A stretch of 64,000 bases of DNA from CAISIP01 sp031396205 (GTDB lineage: Bacteria > Pseudomonadota > Gammaproteobacteria > Burkholderiales > Burkholderiaceae_C), in the NCBI GenBank assembly GCA_031396205.1, contig JANNKH010000086.1, positions 113,359 through 177,358 on the forward strand. Direction: 5' to 3'. The translations under genes and the position numbers were made by a program. Below the pieces are notes generated by a model. The model was not told where the DNA came from and ran no database searches. It was given only the letters and a program-made list of their open reading frames with translations. Positions 34,715 through 43,104 of this stretch are shown piece by piece. Position 1 is the stretch's first letter, and every line of letters starts with the position of its first letter.

Positions 34715-35524
34715 ATGAAGGCACTCACCCGCATATTCGGTATCGGCGCGTTGGCGCTGTCCACAATGGCCTGGCTGCCGCCGGCAGTGGCGCAACAAGA
34801 GAACATGATCGAGGCGATCAAGAGCCGCGGCAAGTTGCAGGTCGGTTTTGGCAGTTTCGTCCCCTGGGCCATGCGCGACAAGCAGGGCCAGTGGGTCGGC
34901 TTCGAGATCGACGTGGCAACCAAGCTGGCCAAGGATATGGGCGTGCAGGTGGAATTGATTCCGACCGCCTGGGACGGCATTATTCCGTCGCTGATTGCGA
35001 AGAAATTCGACGTCATCATCGGCGGCATGTCGGTGACACCGGCGCGGCAGGAGCAGATCGACTTCACCGCGCCCTACTCCAATTCCGGCCAGGGCATTGC
35101 CGCATCCAAGGAACTGGCGTCCAAGCTCAAATGGCCCGATGACTACAACAACGCCAACATCACGTTCGTGTGCCGGCGTGGCGTGTCGGGTTGCAAGACG
35201 ATCGAGGAAAAATGGCCCAAGGCCACGCTGCGCCAGTTTGACGACGACGCGATCGCGTTCCAGGAAGTCATCAATGGCAAGGCCCATGCGGTGATCTCCA
35301 GCGAACCCAAGCCCACTTTCTTCGCGCTGAAGAACCCGGACAAGTTGTTCAAGCCATCGCCTGACACGGTCACGGTGTCGGTCGAGGGCTTCGGCTTGCG
35401 CAAGGGCAACGCCAATGCGACCGCGGTGTTCAATGAATGGATCGGCAAGAACAAGGATTGGCTCAAGCAACGCCACACCTACTGGTTCAAGAGCCAGGAA
35501 TGGGCCGCCCTGGTCCCCGAATAG
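34715..35524 (+). CDS. Amino-acid ABC transporter substrate-binding protein
   Basis: Periplasmic family 3 solute-binding protein, 269 residues, with signal peptide MKALTRIFGIGALAL...AVAQQ. Core motifs are GKLQVGFGSFVPWAM, GFEIDVATKLAKDMGV, PTAWDGIIPSLIAKKFDVIIGGMSVTPARQ split over the first lobe, and a C-lobe with VSGCKTIEEKWP. GGAG lies 6 bases before 34715; ATG 34712 is also possible. Acidic or polar amino acids and opine-like compounds are the usual ligands, but the sequence does not fix which. It is the second gene of the uptake operon. Confidence 0.93.
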   Translation: MKALTRIFGIGALALSTMAWLPPAVAQQENMIEAIKSRGKLQVGFGSFVPWAMRDKQGQWVGFEIDVATKLAKDMGVQVELIPTAWDGIIPSLIAKKFDVIIGGMSVTPARQEQIDFTAPYSNSGQGIAASKELASKLKWPDDYNNANITFVCRRGVSGCKTIEEKWPKATLRQFDDDAIAFQEVINGKAHAVISSEPKPTFFALKNPDKLFKPSPDTVTVSVEGFGLRKGNANATAVFNEWIGKNKDWLKQRHTYWFKSQEWAALVPE

Positions 35525-35527
35525 GAT

Positions 35528-36488
35528 ATGGATGTCAGCGCGCGGCCGGCAACGGCTCCGGCCAGCGCGTCGGCCGCCGCAGCTTCGGCGCGTCCGCCTG
35601 TGCGGCGCCGGCGCTTGCGCTGGGGCCGCCTCGACCTGGCGCTGCTGCTTGCGGTGGCCGGATTGCTCGCCCACCTGGCCTGGCAGACCAGTACAGTCTT
35701 TGCCTACAAATGGAACTGGAGCACGATCTGGCCATTCGTGCTGCGCTATGACGAGGCCAGCGGAAGATGGGTCAGCAACCTGCTGATCGAAGGGTTGCTG
35801 ACAACCCTGCGGCTCGCCATCTGGGGCATCCTGCTGGCCGGCATCGCCGGCACGCTGATGGGCCTGTGCCGCACCAGCCGGCGGCTGTTTCTGCGCATGA
35901 TCGGCACCAGTTACGTGTTGTTGATTCGCAATATTCCGCCCGTCGTTTTCGTTTTCGTCTTTGTCTACTTCATCGCCAGCCAGCCAGATCATGCCCAAAC
36001 TGACCTTCGGTGACAGTGTCGCCCAGTGGTCACCCCCCGCGCAGTTCTGGATCAGCGTCTTTTTTGGAACGCCGCGCCTGATCGACAACTTCGTGCTGGG
36101 CCTGATCTGCCTGTCGGTGTTCTCCGGCGCCTACGTGACCGAGATCGTGCGCGCCGGCATTGAATCGGTACCCCGGTCGCAGATCGAGGCCGGCAAGAGC
36201 CTTGGGCTGTCGCACATCGACATCACCCGTTTCGTCGTTTTGCCGCAGGCATTTCGCAATGTCCTGCCCCCGATGGCGGGACAGTTCATCCAGTTGATCA
36301 AGGACTCCTCGCTGGTCTCGCTGGTGTCGATCCAGGAGCTGACCTTCATGGCCCAGGACGTACAGGTCACGACGCAGCGGGTATTCGAGGTGTTCGTGTT
36401 CATCGCGGTGGTCTATTTCGTCATCTGCTTCACGCTGTCTCGCTTCTTCGCCGCGCTGGAGCGCCGATATGCCCAAGCACACAACTGA
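35528..36488 (+). pseudogene. Second amino-acid ABC permease, frameshifted
   Basis: Two overlapping frames together make one HisQ/GlnP-type permease. The 5' frame (35528-36013) carries the N-terminal half to FVYFIASQ, then reads out of frame to a TGA at 36011. The 3' frame continues with QIMPKLTFGDSV, the docking loop EAGKSLGLSHIDITRFVVLPQA and ends ALERRYAQAHN at 36488. The break coincides with three GCCA units (35975-35986); two units would restore the frame. Without the full permease the importer cannot form the usual heterodimer. A sequencing or assembly error is possible. Confidence 0.85.
35975..35986 (+). repeat. (GCCA)3 microsatellite at the frameshift
   Basis: Three GCCA units, where two would keep the permease in frame. 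It is a typical strand-slippage site. Three units is short for regulated phase variation. Confidence 0.7.
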
Positions 36489-36589
36489 TGCATTGACGCG
36501 TCTCATGCCTACCTACACCGATTCTCCAGGCGGCTTGCGCACCTGTTGTCGAGACCGTCGGTCGGGCCGCGTCGTTTGGGCCATACCGC

Positions 36590-37330
36590 ATGGGTGAGCC
36601 CATCATCCGCCTGCGTGGCGTCAACAAATGGTTCGGCCAGGCGCAGGTGCTGTGTGATGTCGATCTGGACGTCCGGCCGGGCGAACGCGTCGTCATATGC
36701 GGCCCCTCGGGCTCCGGCAAGTCGACACTGATCCGCTGCATCAACCGGCTGGAGGAACACGACAGCGGCGTCATCACGCTCGACGGTATCGAACTCAACG
36801 AGGACACCCAACACATCGCCGCGATCCGCCGCGAGGTCGGCATGGTGTTCCAGAGCTTCAACCTTTTCCCGCACCTGAGCGTGCTGGAGAACTGCACCCT
36901 GCCACAAATACGTGCCCGCGGCACACCGCGCAAGGTTGCGCAGGCAAAAGCCATGGCCTATCTGGAGCGGGTGCGTATTCCGGAGCAGGCGGCCAAGTTT
37001 CCGGCCCAGCTCTCCGGTGGCCAGCAGCAGCGCGTTGCCATCGCGCGGTCCTTGTGCATGGAGCCCAAGATAATGTTGTTCGACGAGCCCACATCGGCAC
37101 TCGATCCGGAGATGATCAAGGAGGTGCTGGACGTGATCATCGACCTGGCGCAATCGGGCATGACCATGGTGTGCGTGACGCATGAGATGGGTTTTGCGAA
37201 AAAGGTCGCCGATTCGGTGGTGTTCATGGACGCTGGGCGTATCGTCGAGCAGGCGCCACCGCACGCGCTGTTCGACAACCCGCAGTCGGAGCGCACCAAA
37301 AAATTCCTGAGCCAGATCCTGGAGCATTGA
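36590..37330 (+). CDS. Amino-acid ABC transporter ATP-binding protein, GlnQ type
   Basis: 246-residue ABC ATPase: Walker A GPSGSGKST, Q-loop VFQSFNLFPH, signature LSGGQQQR, Walker B IMLFDEPTSALDPEM, and switch histidine in VCVTHEMGF. It is the only ABC ATPase gene between 33 and 43 kb, yet two amino-acid permease/binding-protein sets flank it (plus strand 33.8-36.5 kb, minus strand 41.5-43.0 kb), so it probably serves both. It starts 101 bp after the broken permease; no ribosome site is obvious in that gap. Confidence 0.95.
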   Translation: MGEPIIRLRGVNKWFGQAQVLCDVDLDVRPGERVVICGPSGSGKSTLIRCINRLEEHDSGVITLDGIELNEDTQHIAAIRREVGMVFQSFNLFPHLSVLENCTLPQIRARGTPRKVAQAKAMAYLERVRIPEQAAKFPAQLSGGQQQRVAIARSLCMEPKIMLFDEPTSALDPEMIKEVLDVIIDLAQSGMTMVCVTHEMGFAKKVADSVVFMDAGRIVEQAPPHALFDNPQSERTKKFLSQILEH

Positions 37331-37348
37331 TCGTGACGACCAAGCCCG

Positions 37349-37717
37349 ATGACGCCGGCCATCATGCAAAGCGGGATTCGCGCTCTGCTGGCCCATGTCG
37401 GTCTGCTGGCAGAGTCCGTGCCCCCGCAGGGCTCCAGCCGCATGACGACTGTCGGTGGCGATGACCACTATGTCTGCGCAACGGAGGACGGCCTGTTCGA
37501 ACCACTGGCCGACATTGGACAGCCGGTGCGCGCAGGACAGCCGGCGGCGCGGATCCACCGCCACGATACACCCTGGCGCGAACCCGAACTGCTACAGTTT
37601 CAGCGCGACGCTCTGGTATTGTGCAAGAGCCTGCCGGCGCCGTGTACGCGCGGCGATCGCCTGTTCCGGTTGGCAACCGATGTCGCGCTGGCCGGATGGG
37701 CCGTGGCTGGCGCCTGA
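37349..37717 (+). pseudogene. C-terminal remnant of a succinylglutamate desuccinylase/aspartoacylase-type deacylase
   Basis: The 122-codon frame matches only the last third of AstE/AspA-like zinc deacylases: QSGIRALLAHVGLL, YVCATEDGLFEPLADIGQPV, GQPAARIH, and a closing GDRLFRLATD. The zinc-binding N-terminal domain is missing, so the fragment cannot be catalytic. It stands between the ABC ATPase and the Rieske oxygenase. Deacylases of this type often sit in amino-acid derivative catabolism operons, which suggests the original operon imported an N-acyl or cyclic amino acid. That is inference. Confidence 0.75.
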
Positions 37718-37738
37718 CACAAGTGGGGAAGAATTCTG

Positions 37739-38797
37739 ATGTCGAATTTTCTGCGTAATGCCTGGTATGTCGCCGCCCTGTCGCCGCAGGTCGGCCGCAC
37801 GCTGCTGGCCTGCCGGCTGCTGGGCGAGGCAGTGGTGCTGTACCGCACCGAAGACGGCCGACCGGTGGCACTCGAGGACGCCTGTCCGCACCGCAAACTG
37901 CCGCTCTCGATGGGCCGCATCAAGGGCGACGCGGTCGAATGCGGTTACCACGGCCTGACGTTCGACTGCAACGGCGCCTGCATCGACGCCGCCACGCAGG
38001 AACGCATTCCGCCCCTTGCCAGGGTGCGCAGCTATCCGGTGCGCGATCGCTATGGACTGCTCTGGATCTGGATGGGTGAGCCGTCGCGTGCGGCGCAGCA
38101 TCCGATTTTCGAGATCGAGAACTACGACAACCCGGCCTGGAACATCACCAAGGGCGACAGCATGCTGATCCCCTGCCATTACCTGTGGATGGTCGACAAC
38201 CTGCTCGACCCCTCGCATGTGGCCTGGGTGCACCGCGGCTCGTTCGCCGGCGTCGGCACCGACAACACGCCGATGCAAATCACCGCCAACGCCCAGGGCG
38301 TCATCAACAGCCGCTGGATGCTGGACCAGCCGCCACCGCCCTTTTATGCGCCGCTGGTCAAGTTCAAGGGCAACGCCGACCGGCTGCAGCATTACGAAGT
38401 GCGTTACCCGGCACTGGCAGTGAACATGGGCATCTACACCCCAGCCGGCAAGGGCGGCGCCACGATGGTGCAAGACGCCGATACCTACCGCATGATCTCC
38501 TACCATCTGCTCACGCCGATCGATGACGACAGCACCCAGTACTATTGGCTGCAGCACCGTAACACCGATCCGCACGACGCAGCGATCACGCGCAAGGTCG
38601 CTGACGGCGCCAAGGCCGCGTTCGAGGAAGACCGTGCCATCCTGCAGGCGGTGCACCGGGGCATGAAGAACAAGACCACGCCGACCACCGGGCTGTTGCT
38701 CGATGCGGCAGCGAGCCGGTTCCGCAAGGGGTTGGCGGAATTGATTGCGGCCGAAAACGCAGTAACGCCGGCTCAGTCCGTGTCCGGTTCCTTGTAA
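37739..38797 (+). CDS. Rieske non-heme iron oxygenase, VanA-like
   Basis: 352-residue oxygenase component of the vanillate O-demethylase type. Its Rieske [2Fe-2S] ligands are C49-x-H51 and C68-x2-H71 (CPHRK, CGYHG). The mononuclear iron site is in DNLLDPSHVAWVH. These enzymes demethylate or hydroxylate aromatic or N-methyl substrates with a separate reductase; no reductase gene is adjacent. GGGGAAG precedes the ATG. Its 3' end overlaps the convergent AhpD-like gene by 25 bp. The substrate is unknown; the surroundings suggest an amine or amino-acid derivative. Confidence 0.9.
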   Translation: MSNFLRNAWYVAALSPQVGRTLLACRLLGEAVVLYRTEDGRPVALEDACPHRKLPLSMGRIKGDAVECGYHGLTFDCNGACIDAATQERIPPLARVRSYPVRDRYGLLWIWMGEPSRAAQHPIFEIENYDNPAWNITKGDSMLIPCHYLWMVDNLLDPSHVAWVHRGSFAGVGTDNTPMQITANAQGVINSRWMLDQPPPPFYAPLVKFKGNADRLQHYEVRYPALAVNMGIYTPAGKGGATMVQDADTYRMISYHLLTPIDDDSTQYYWLQHRNTDPHDAAITRKVADGAKAAFEEDRAILQAVHRGMKNKTTPTTGLLLDAAASRFRKGLAELIAAENAVTPAQSVSGSL

Positions 38798-39360
38798 TAC
38801 CCGAGCGTATCGCCTTCGGTCGTCACGCCCAGCCCGTTGAGCAGCCGGTTCGAATAGTTGAAGTACGCGCAGACCTGGTTCACTTCCAGGATTTCGCCAT
38901 CCTCGCAACCGGCGGCGCGCAAAGCGTCATAGTCGCTGCGTTGCATGTCGGCGACCGCAACAGTGAGTTTGCGCGCATAGTTCAGAAACGCCAGTTGCCG
39001 ACCGTCGAACGCCATTTCAGGCTTCGCGGCGGACAGCGCCTCCCACACTTTCTGGGCGCGCGCCTTGTCGTTGATCAGGCGCCGCGCGTTGGCCCAGTGG
39101 TGGGTCAGGCTGTAGTCGCATCTGTTGGACATGCTCACGTAGGACGCCACGACCTCCAGGAACCAGAACGGCAAGGTATTGTCCGGGTTGTGCAGCACGT
39201 TGCGGTACAACGCCAGGTGTCCCTGCATGCTGTGCGGGCGCAGGCTGTGTGCGCGCATGACGTTGTCCACGGTGCCACTGGGTGTCTTGGCCAGTTCGTA
39301 CATCTCCCTGAGCTTGCCGCTGGCGTCCTCCAGCGGGATCATCCGGATCCAGGCGGTCAT
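38773..39360 (-). CDS. AhpD/carboxymuconolactone-decarboxylase-like protein with one redox cysteine
   Basis: 195-residue all-helical AhpD-fold protein (peroxidase-related family). The active segment reads NRCDYSLTHHWANA: the first cysteine of the usual C-x-x-C is present but the second position is serine, while the His pair is kept. Disulfide-based peroxidatic chemistry is therefore doubtful. The start overlaps the HD-domain stop by four bases (ATGA), so the two are translated together. It is the last gene of the minus-strand set that begins with the binding protein at 43 kb. Confidence 0.82.
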   Translation of the reverse strand: MTAWIRMIPLEDASGKLREMYELAKTPSGTVDNVMRAHSLRPHSMQGHLALYRNVLHNPDNTLPFWFLEVVASYVSMSNRCDYSLTHHWANARRLINDKARAQKVWEALSAAKPEMAFDGRQLAFLNYARKLTVAVADMQRSDYDALRAAGCEDGEILEVNQVCAYFNYSNRLLNGLGVTTEGDTLGYYKEPDTD

Positions 39361-40010
39361 GGGGCTTCCTTGTGCATGGCGTTGGTCTCCCGTGTCGTGG
39401 TGCGGCGGTCGATGGGCTTGCGGGCGAAGATGCGACGCACCATCGGAACAAAGGTTGCGATCGGCTCACTCGGGTAGTCGGGGTCAGCGGCGGCCTGGTC
39501 ATACCGGGCCACGAACTCGGCCGTCCAGTCGAAGTGCGGGCTGTCCTTCCACCGGTCACGCTCATGCTGACTGACCCCAGGCAGATGCGGCGAATGCAGG
39601 TTCTGGAACGTCGCATGGTGCTGCAGCATCCAGTAATTGCGATCGGAAATGTAGGCGCCCATCAGCGTGGCCGCGAAATCGCCGTGCATCAGCGGGCAGG
39701 TCGTGAAACCCACGTCGTGCAGCAGGGCCACGACGACATCTTCCTCGTCGCGCCCATCGCGCAACACCATCGTGGCCGACTGCAGGCAATGCCGGTAGTT
39801 GTTGACCATGTAGCCAAAAGACGGGTCGTCCCTGGAAGCCGTCAACAGGCGCAGTGCCTGGTCGGCCTGGTGGTCGGCCAGGTACAGCCGGCGCTGCTGC
39901 TCCAACAGTTGCCAATCCTCGGGCTGGAAATCCTCCAGTGCGATCTTCTGCACGTGACGCCAGTCCGGCCGGGCCAGCGGGGAGTAACGCGACAGGGGTG
40001 AAGTTGTCAT
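39357..40010 (-). CDS. HD-domain metalloprotein, PhnZ/MIOX-like oxygenase candidate
   Basis: 217-residue HD-superfamily protein. Metal-binding residues are visible as H74 (NNYRHCL), H98-D99 (LLHDVGF), H109 and H131/H132 (MLQHHATF). The layout N-Y-x-H ... LLHD-V-G ... H-G-D ... resembles the small HD proteins related to PhnZ and inositol oxygenase, which cleave C-P or C-C bonds with a diiron site, more than nucleotide phosphohydrolases. The spacing of the third histidine differs from PhnZ, so function is open. It is coupled to the AhpD-like gene and lies 4 bp after the GST. Confidence 0.75.
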   Translation of the reverse strand: MTTSPLSRYSPLARPDWRHVQKIALEDFQPEDWQLLEQQRRLYLADHQADQALRLLTASRDDPSFGYMVNNYRHCLQSATMVLRDGRDEEDVVVALLHDVGFTTCPLMHGDFAATLMGAYISDRNYWMLQHHATFQNLHSPHLPGVSQHERDRWKDSPHFDWTAEFVARYDQAAADPDYPSEPIATFVPMVRRIFARKPIDRRTTTRETNAMHKEAP

Positions 40011-40014
40011 GCGA

Positions 40015-40662
40015 TCAGGCTCCCAGAGAGGCCGTCAGCCAGGCCTGTGTCGCATCGCGCCAGGGATCGAGCGCGCGGCGCACCGGCAGGTGGTTGTGCG
40101 ACGCGTCGAGCCAGGCTTGCAGCACGGGCGGCAAGATGATGGGTTGCCCACAGGCATCGAGCAGCATGCGGGCCAGCGGCAGATTCACCAGCGCTCCGCA
40201 ATCGGCCAGACTGATGGTGGGTGTCAGCAACCAGGGCTGGGGCTTGACCCATTGCGCCAACTGGACAATCCGCGTTTCAAGCGCACCGCGCAGCGCCGAG
40301 ACCTGTTGCGGATCGCGGGTTGCCGGTTTCACCTGGGCAAACAGGGCTCTTACCCGCGGTTCCAGGTACAGGTCGTGAAACCGGCACAGGAACCGGATGT
40401 CCGCCCGCCCGCGCGCGTCACCTGGCAGCATCGGCGGGGACGGGTAGGCATCTTCCAGAAACTCGTTGATCGCCTCCGATTCCGACAGCACCCAGTCACC
40501 GATGCGAATCGCAGGCAGCGTACCCATCGCAACGATCGCCCGGTACTCGGCCGATCGGTAGCCGCCCGGCGGTGGCTGCTCATCGAATGGCACGCCCTTG
40601 ACCGCCAGCACGATGCGCACCTTGGCGCTGTAGCTCGACACGGGTGTGGCATAGAAGATCAT
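40015..40662 (-). CDS. Glutathione S-transferase-like protein
   Basis: 215-residue GST: thioredoxin-like N-domain with Y4/S9-S10 near the GSH site (FYATPVSSYSAKVR), cis-proline in MGTLPAIRIG, the S-E-x-x-A/I motif LSESEAINEFLED, then a helical C-domain. Maleylacetoacetate isomerases and many catabolic GSTs share this layout. Its stop lies 4 bp before the HD gene and its start overlaps the creatininase-type gene stop (ATGA). Given this operon it may isomerise or de-conjugate a catabolic intermediate; the substrate is unknown. Confidence 0.88.
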   Translation of the reverse strand: MIFYATPVSSYSAKVRIVLAVKGVPFDEQPPPGGYRSAEYRAIVAMGTLPAIRIGDWVLSESEAINEFLEDAYPSPPMLPGDARGRADIRFLCRFHDLYLEPRVRALFAQVKPATRDPQQVSALRGALETRIVQLAQWVKPQPWLLTPTISLADCGALVNLPLARMLLDACGQPIILPPVLQAWLDASHNHLPVRRALDPWRDATQAWLTASLGA

Positions 40663-41438
40663 GTGCCGCGGCCCTCGTCCAGAAATAACTGGTAGTCCTG
40701 CGCTGCGGCGCCGGCTGCCAGCCGGATGAACTCGGCGCCGTGCTCGGCCAGTCCGAGCGCCGAATGGGAGCCGACGCGACCATCGGGAAACTGCGCACGG
40801 TGCGACGCCGCGTCACGGTGGTTGTCGCCTGCGTGGGCCTTGATGAACGCGGCGTCCAGCGGCGGCGGGGCGACCAGTCGATCGGGTGGGCAGGCGTCGG
40901 GTGACAACGACCGGGTAATGGCAACCTCCGACGGCGTGGCATGCATGCCCTCGCCCGCCCCATACAGTTGCTGGCGCAACGCGTTGGCGTCGGGGTAATC
41001 CCACCAGCTGCGCATGCGCAAATGCAAGGCCGGCAGTGCGCTCCGACCCAGGCTGCGGTCAGCATGGATTTCCTGGAACGCGCACTGCGCCGGTGCCAGA
41101 TTGCCACCGTGGCCGTTGAGAAAATAGAAGTGCCGAAATCCCTGCTGGGCCAGCGATTGCACATAGTCGACGATGACCCGCACCAGCGTTCCCGGCCGCA
41201 GCGACACCGTGCCCGGAAAGGCGAGGTTGAATTGCGCCGGTCCCAGCGTGAGCGTGGGGCCGACCAGAGCGCCACAGATGTCCGCCATCGCATGCGCCAC
41301 CGCCTGCGCGGTCATGCTGTCGGTACCGATCAGGCCGGTCGGTCCATGCTGCTCGGTCGAGCCCATAGGCACCACGACACCGCTGGAGCGTTGCAGATAG
41401 GCCTCGACCGCGGGCCAGGTGGATTGGTGCAGGATCAC
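40659..41438 (-). CDS. Creatininase-family metal-dependent amidohydrolase
   Basis: 259-residue creatininase/formamide hydrolase family protein. Metal ligands fall in GSTEQHGPTG, GTDSMTA, NGHGGN and EGMHATPSE, all intact. The family opens cyclic amides (creatinine) or hydrolyses formamides and includes mycofactocin and riboflavin-pathway members. Here it is coupled to the GST gene and lies 22 bp after an amino-acid permease, fitting a nitrogen-containing ring or amide imported by the ABC system. Confidence 0.9.
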   Translation of the reverse strand: MILHQSTWPAVEAYLQRSSGVVVPMGSTEQHGPTGLIGTDSMTAQAVAHAMADICGALVGPTLTLGPAQFNLAFPGTVSLRPGTLVRVIVDYVQSLAQQGFRHFYFLNGHGGNLAPAQCAFQEIHADRSLGRSALPALHLRMRSWWDYPDANALRQQLYGAGEGMHATPSEVAITRSLSPDACPPDRLVAPPPLDAAFIKAHAGDNHRDAASHRAQFPDGRVGSHSALGLAEHGAEFIRLAAGAAAQDYQLFLDEGRGT

Positions 41439-41460
41439 GACGCTCCGACCTTCCTCAAGC

Positions 41461-42240
41461 CTAGTGCGACGTAGCCATCCGGCGCTCCATGCGGCGCACC
41501 AGATACGACACGAACAGGATCAGCAGCAGGTACTCCGCCACCAGCAAGGTGTAGGTCTCCAGTGGCCGGTACTCGCTGACATTGAGTTCGTTGGCGCGCC
41601 GGGTGAGTTCCTGCAAGCCGATCACCGAAATCAACGACGACATCTTGAGCACATAGACGAACTGGTTGCCCAGCGCGGGCAGGATCACCTTGACCGCTTG
41701 TGGCATCACGACCAGCCGCATCTGCAGATACCAGCTGAGCCCCAGGCTTTTGGCCGCCTCGACCTGGCCCTTGGGTACCGACTGGATACCGGCGCGAAAC
41801 ACCTCGGCCTCGAATGCGCTGTCGCTGATGGCCAGCGACAGCACGCCGGTGGCAAAAACGCCGAGTTGCAAACCGATGATGACCGGCAGGCCGTAGAACA
41901 CCCACAGCATCAACACCAGCAGCGGAATAGATCGGAACAACTCGACATAGACGCGGTTGACGCGGTTGAGCGACTTGCGCGTTGACAGCCCCGCCACCGC
42001 AATCAGTGCGCCCAGCACCACCGACAGCGCAATGGCGCACAGCGAGACCAGGATCGTCCACCACATGCCGCCCAGCAGGAACTGCAGGTTCGACAAGCCC
42101 TTGGCTTGCAGGGGGTTGAAGATGTACCAGCCCCAGGTGTAGCTGGAGGCCCCTCCCTGGGAGGGGCCGGCGCATCCGGCCAGCAGCAGGCCGGACGCGG
42201 CGAGGACGAGCAGCCTTCGAATTATTTCGCCGACAGCCAT
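41461..42240 (-). CDS. Amino-acid ABC permease with an extra lipobox-like N-terminus
   Basis: 259-residue HisM/GlnP-type permease. Core features are VELFRSIPLLVLMLWVFYGLP and the docking loop EAAKSLGLSWYLQMRLVVMPQA. Unusually the protein begins with a segment like a lipoprotein signal (LLVLAASGLLLAGCAG, lipobox LAGC), then an aromatic stretch before the first true permease helix. The start overlaps the end of the binding-protein gene by 19 bp. There is no ATPase in this operon; the one at 36.6 kb is the nearest. Confidence 0.9.
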   Translation of the reverse strand: MAVGEIIRRLLVLAASGLLLAGCAGPSQGGASSYTWGWYIFNPLQAKGLSNLQFLLGGMWWTILVSLCAIALSVVLGALIAVAGLSTRKSLNRVNRVYVELFRSIPLLVLMLWVFYGLPVIIGLQLGVFATGVLSLAISDSAFEAEVFRAGIQSVPKGQVEAAKSLGLSWYLQMRLVVMPQAVKVILPALGNQFVYVLKMSSLISVIGLQELTRRANELNVSEYRPLETYTLLVAEYLLLILFVSYLVRRMERRMATSH

Positions 42241-43016
42241 TTGGCTTCAAGGCCGGCAAAATATCCTTCTGCAGTCTTGAGCGCGATCCAGTTGTTGACA
42301 AAGGTCAGCCAGACCTCGTCACCCTGTGGCATCGGATAGGCAAACGGGCGCTTGTTGCGCATCTCGTTGCTGCTGCCGATCATCTGCAGGTCGGGATAGG
42401 TCTTCATCAGCGTGGCCGCTTCGACGTTGCTGGTGATCGTCACCTGGGCGCGGCCGGCCAGCACCTCCTGGTAGCCCGTCGCGGGTTTCTCGATCGCGCG
42501 CACCTTGGCCTTGGGGAAATGGGCCTTGGCCTGTTGTTCAAACACCGTTCCCATCAGCACGGCCACCGTGGTATTGGCGTTGTTGATGCCGTCCCAGTTG
42601 GTGATCCTGGCATTGCCCTTCTTGTTCACCAGCGGCACCGTTCCGGCGTAGATATAGGGGTTGGAGAACGCAACCGTCTTGGCGCGCGCCATGCTGAGCG
42701 AGGCCCCCGAGAAGATGTCATAGCGATCGGACACGATGCCATTGACCAGCGTGGCCCATTCCGCCGGCACGAACTCGATCTTGACACCCATATCCTTTGC
42801 CAGTTCGGTCATTGCCTCGACGTCGAATCCCGTGAGTGTATTGGTCGCGGTGTCCTTGATCGACATCGGATTGAAGTCTCCGGTGGTACCTACGCGCAAA
42901 CTGCCCCGCTCCAGTATCTGGGTCAGGCGGGACTTGTTTTGCGCCGCGACCTGCAGCGGCATCAACAACAGTGCAGCGGCGGCCAATCCCGCAACGAAAT
43001 GGATCAGTTTTCTCAT
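42222..43016 (-). CDS. Amino-acid ABC transporter substrate-binding protein
   Basis: 264-residue family 3 periplasmic binding protein with signal peptide ending QVAAQNK. Motifs are GSLRVGTTGDFNPMS, GFDVEAMTELAKDMGV, WATLVNGIVSDRYDIFSGA and a C-lobe NRPFAYPMPQGDEVWL-like hinge (KRPFAYPMPQGD). AGGA precedes the ATG. It leads a six-gene minus-strand set (binding protein, permease, creatininase-type, GST, HD, AhpD-like). Cyclohexadienyl dehydratase-like relatives share this fold, but the permease next to it favours transport. Confidence 0.9.
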   Translation of the reverse strand: MRKLIHFVAGLAAAALLLMPLQVAAQNKSRLTQILERGSLRVGTTGDFNPMSIKDTATNTLTGFDVEAMTELAKDMGVKIEFVPAEWATLVNGIVSDRYDIFSGASLSMARAKTVAFSNPYIYAGTVPLVNKKGNARITNWDGINNANTTVAVLMGTVFEQQAKAHFPKAKVRAIEKPATGYQEVLAGRAQVTITSNVEAATLMKTYPDLQMIGSSNEMRNKRPFAYPMPQGDEVWLTFVNNWIALKTAEGYFAGLEAKWLSAK

Positions 43017-43104
43017 GGTTTTTTCCTGGGTACGGTTAAAAGAAGGATCATGCTAGCGGCATGTGCATGATGGCGCAATACGGGATTGCACCGTCGCGGC
43101 AGGC

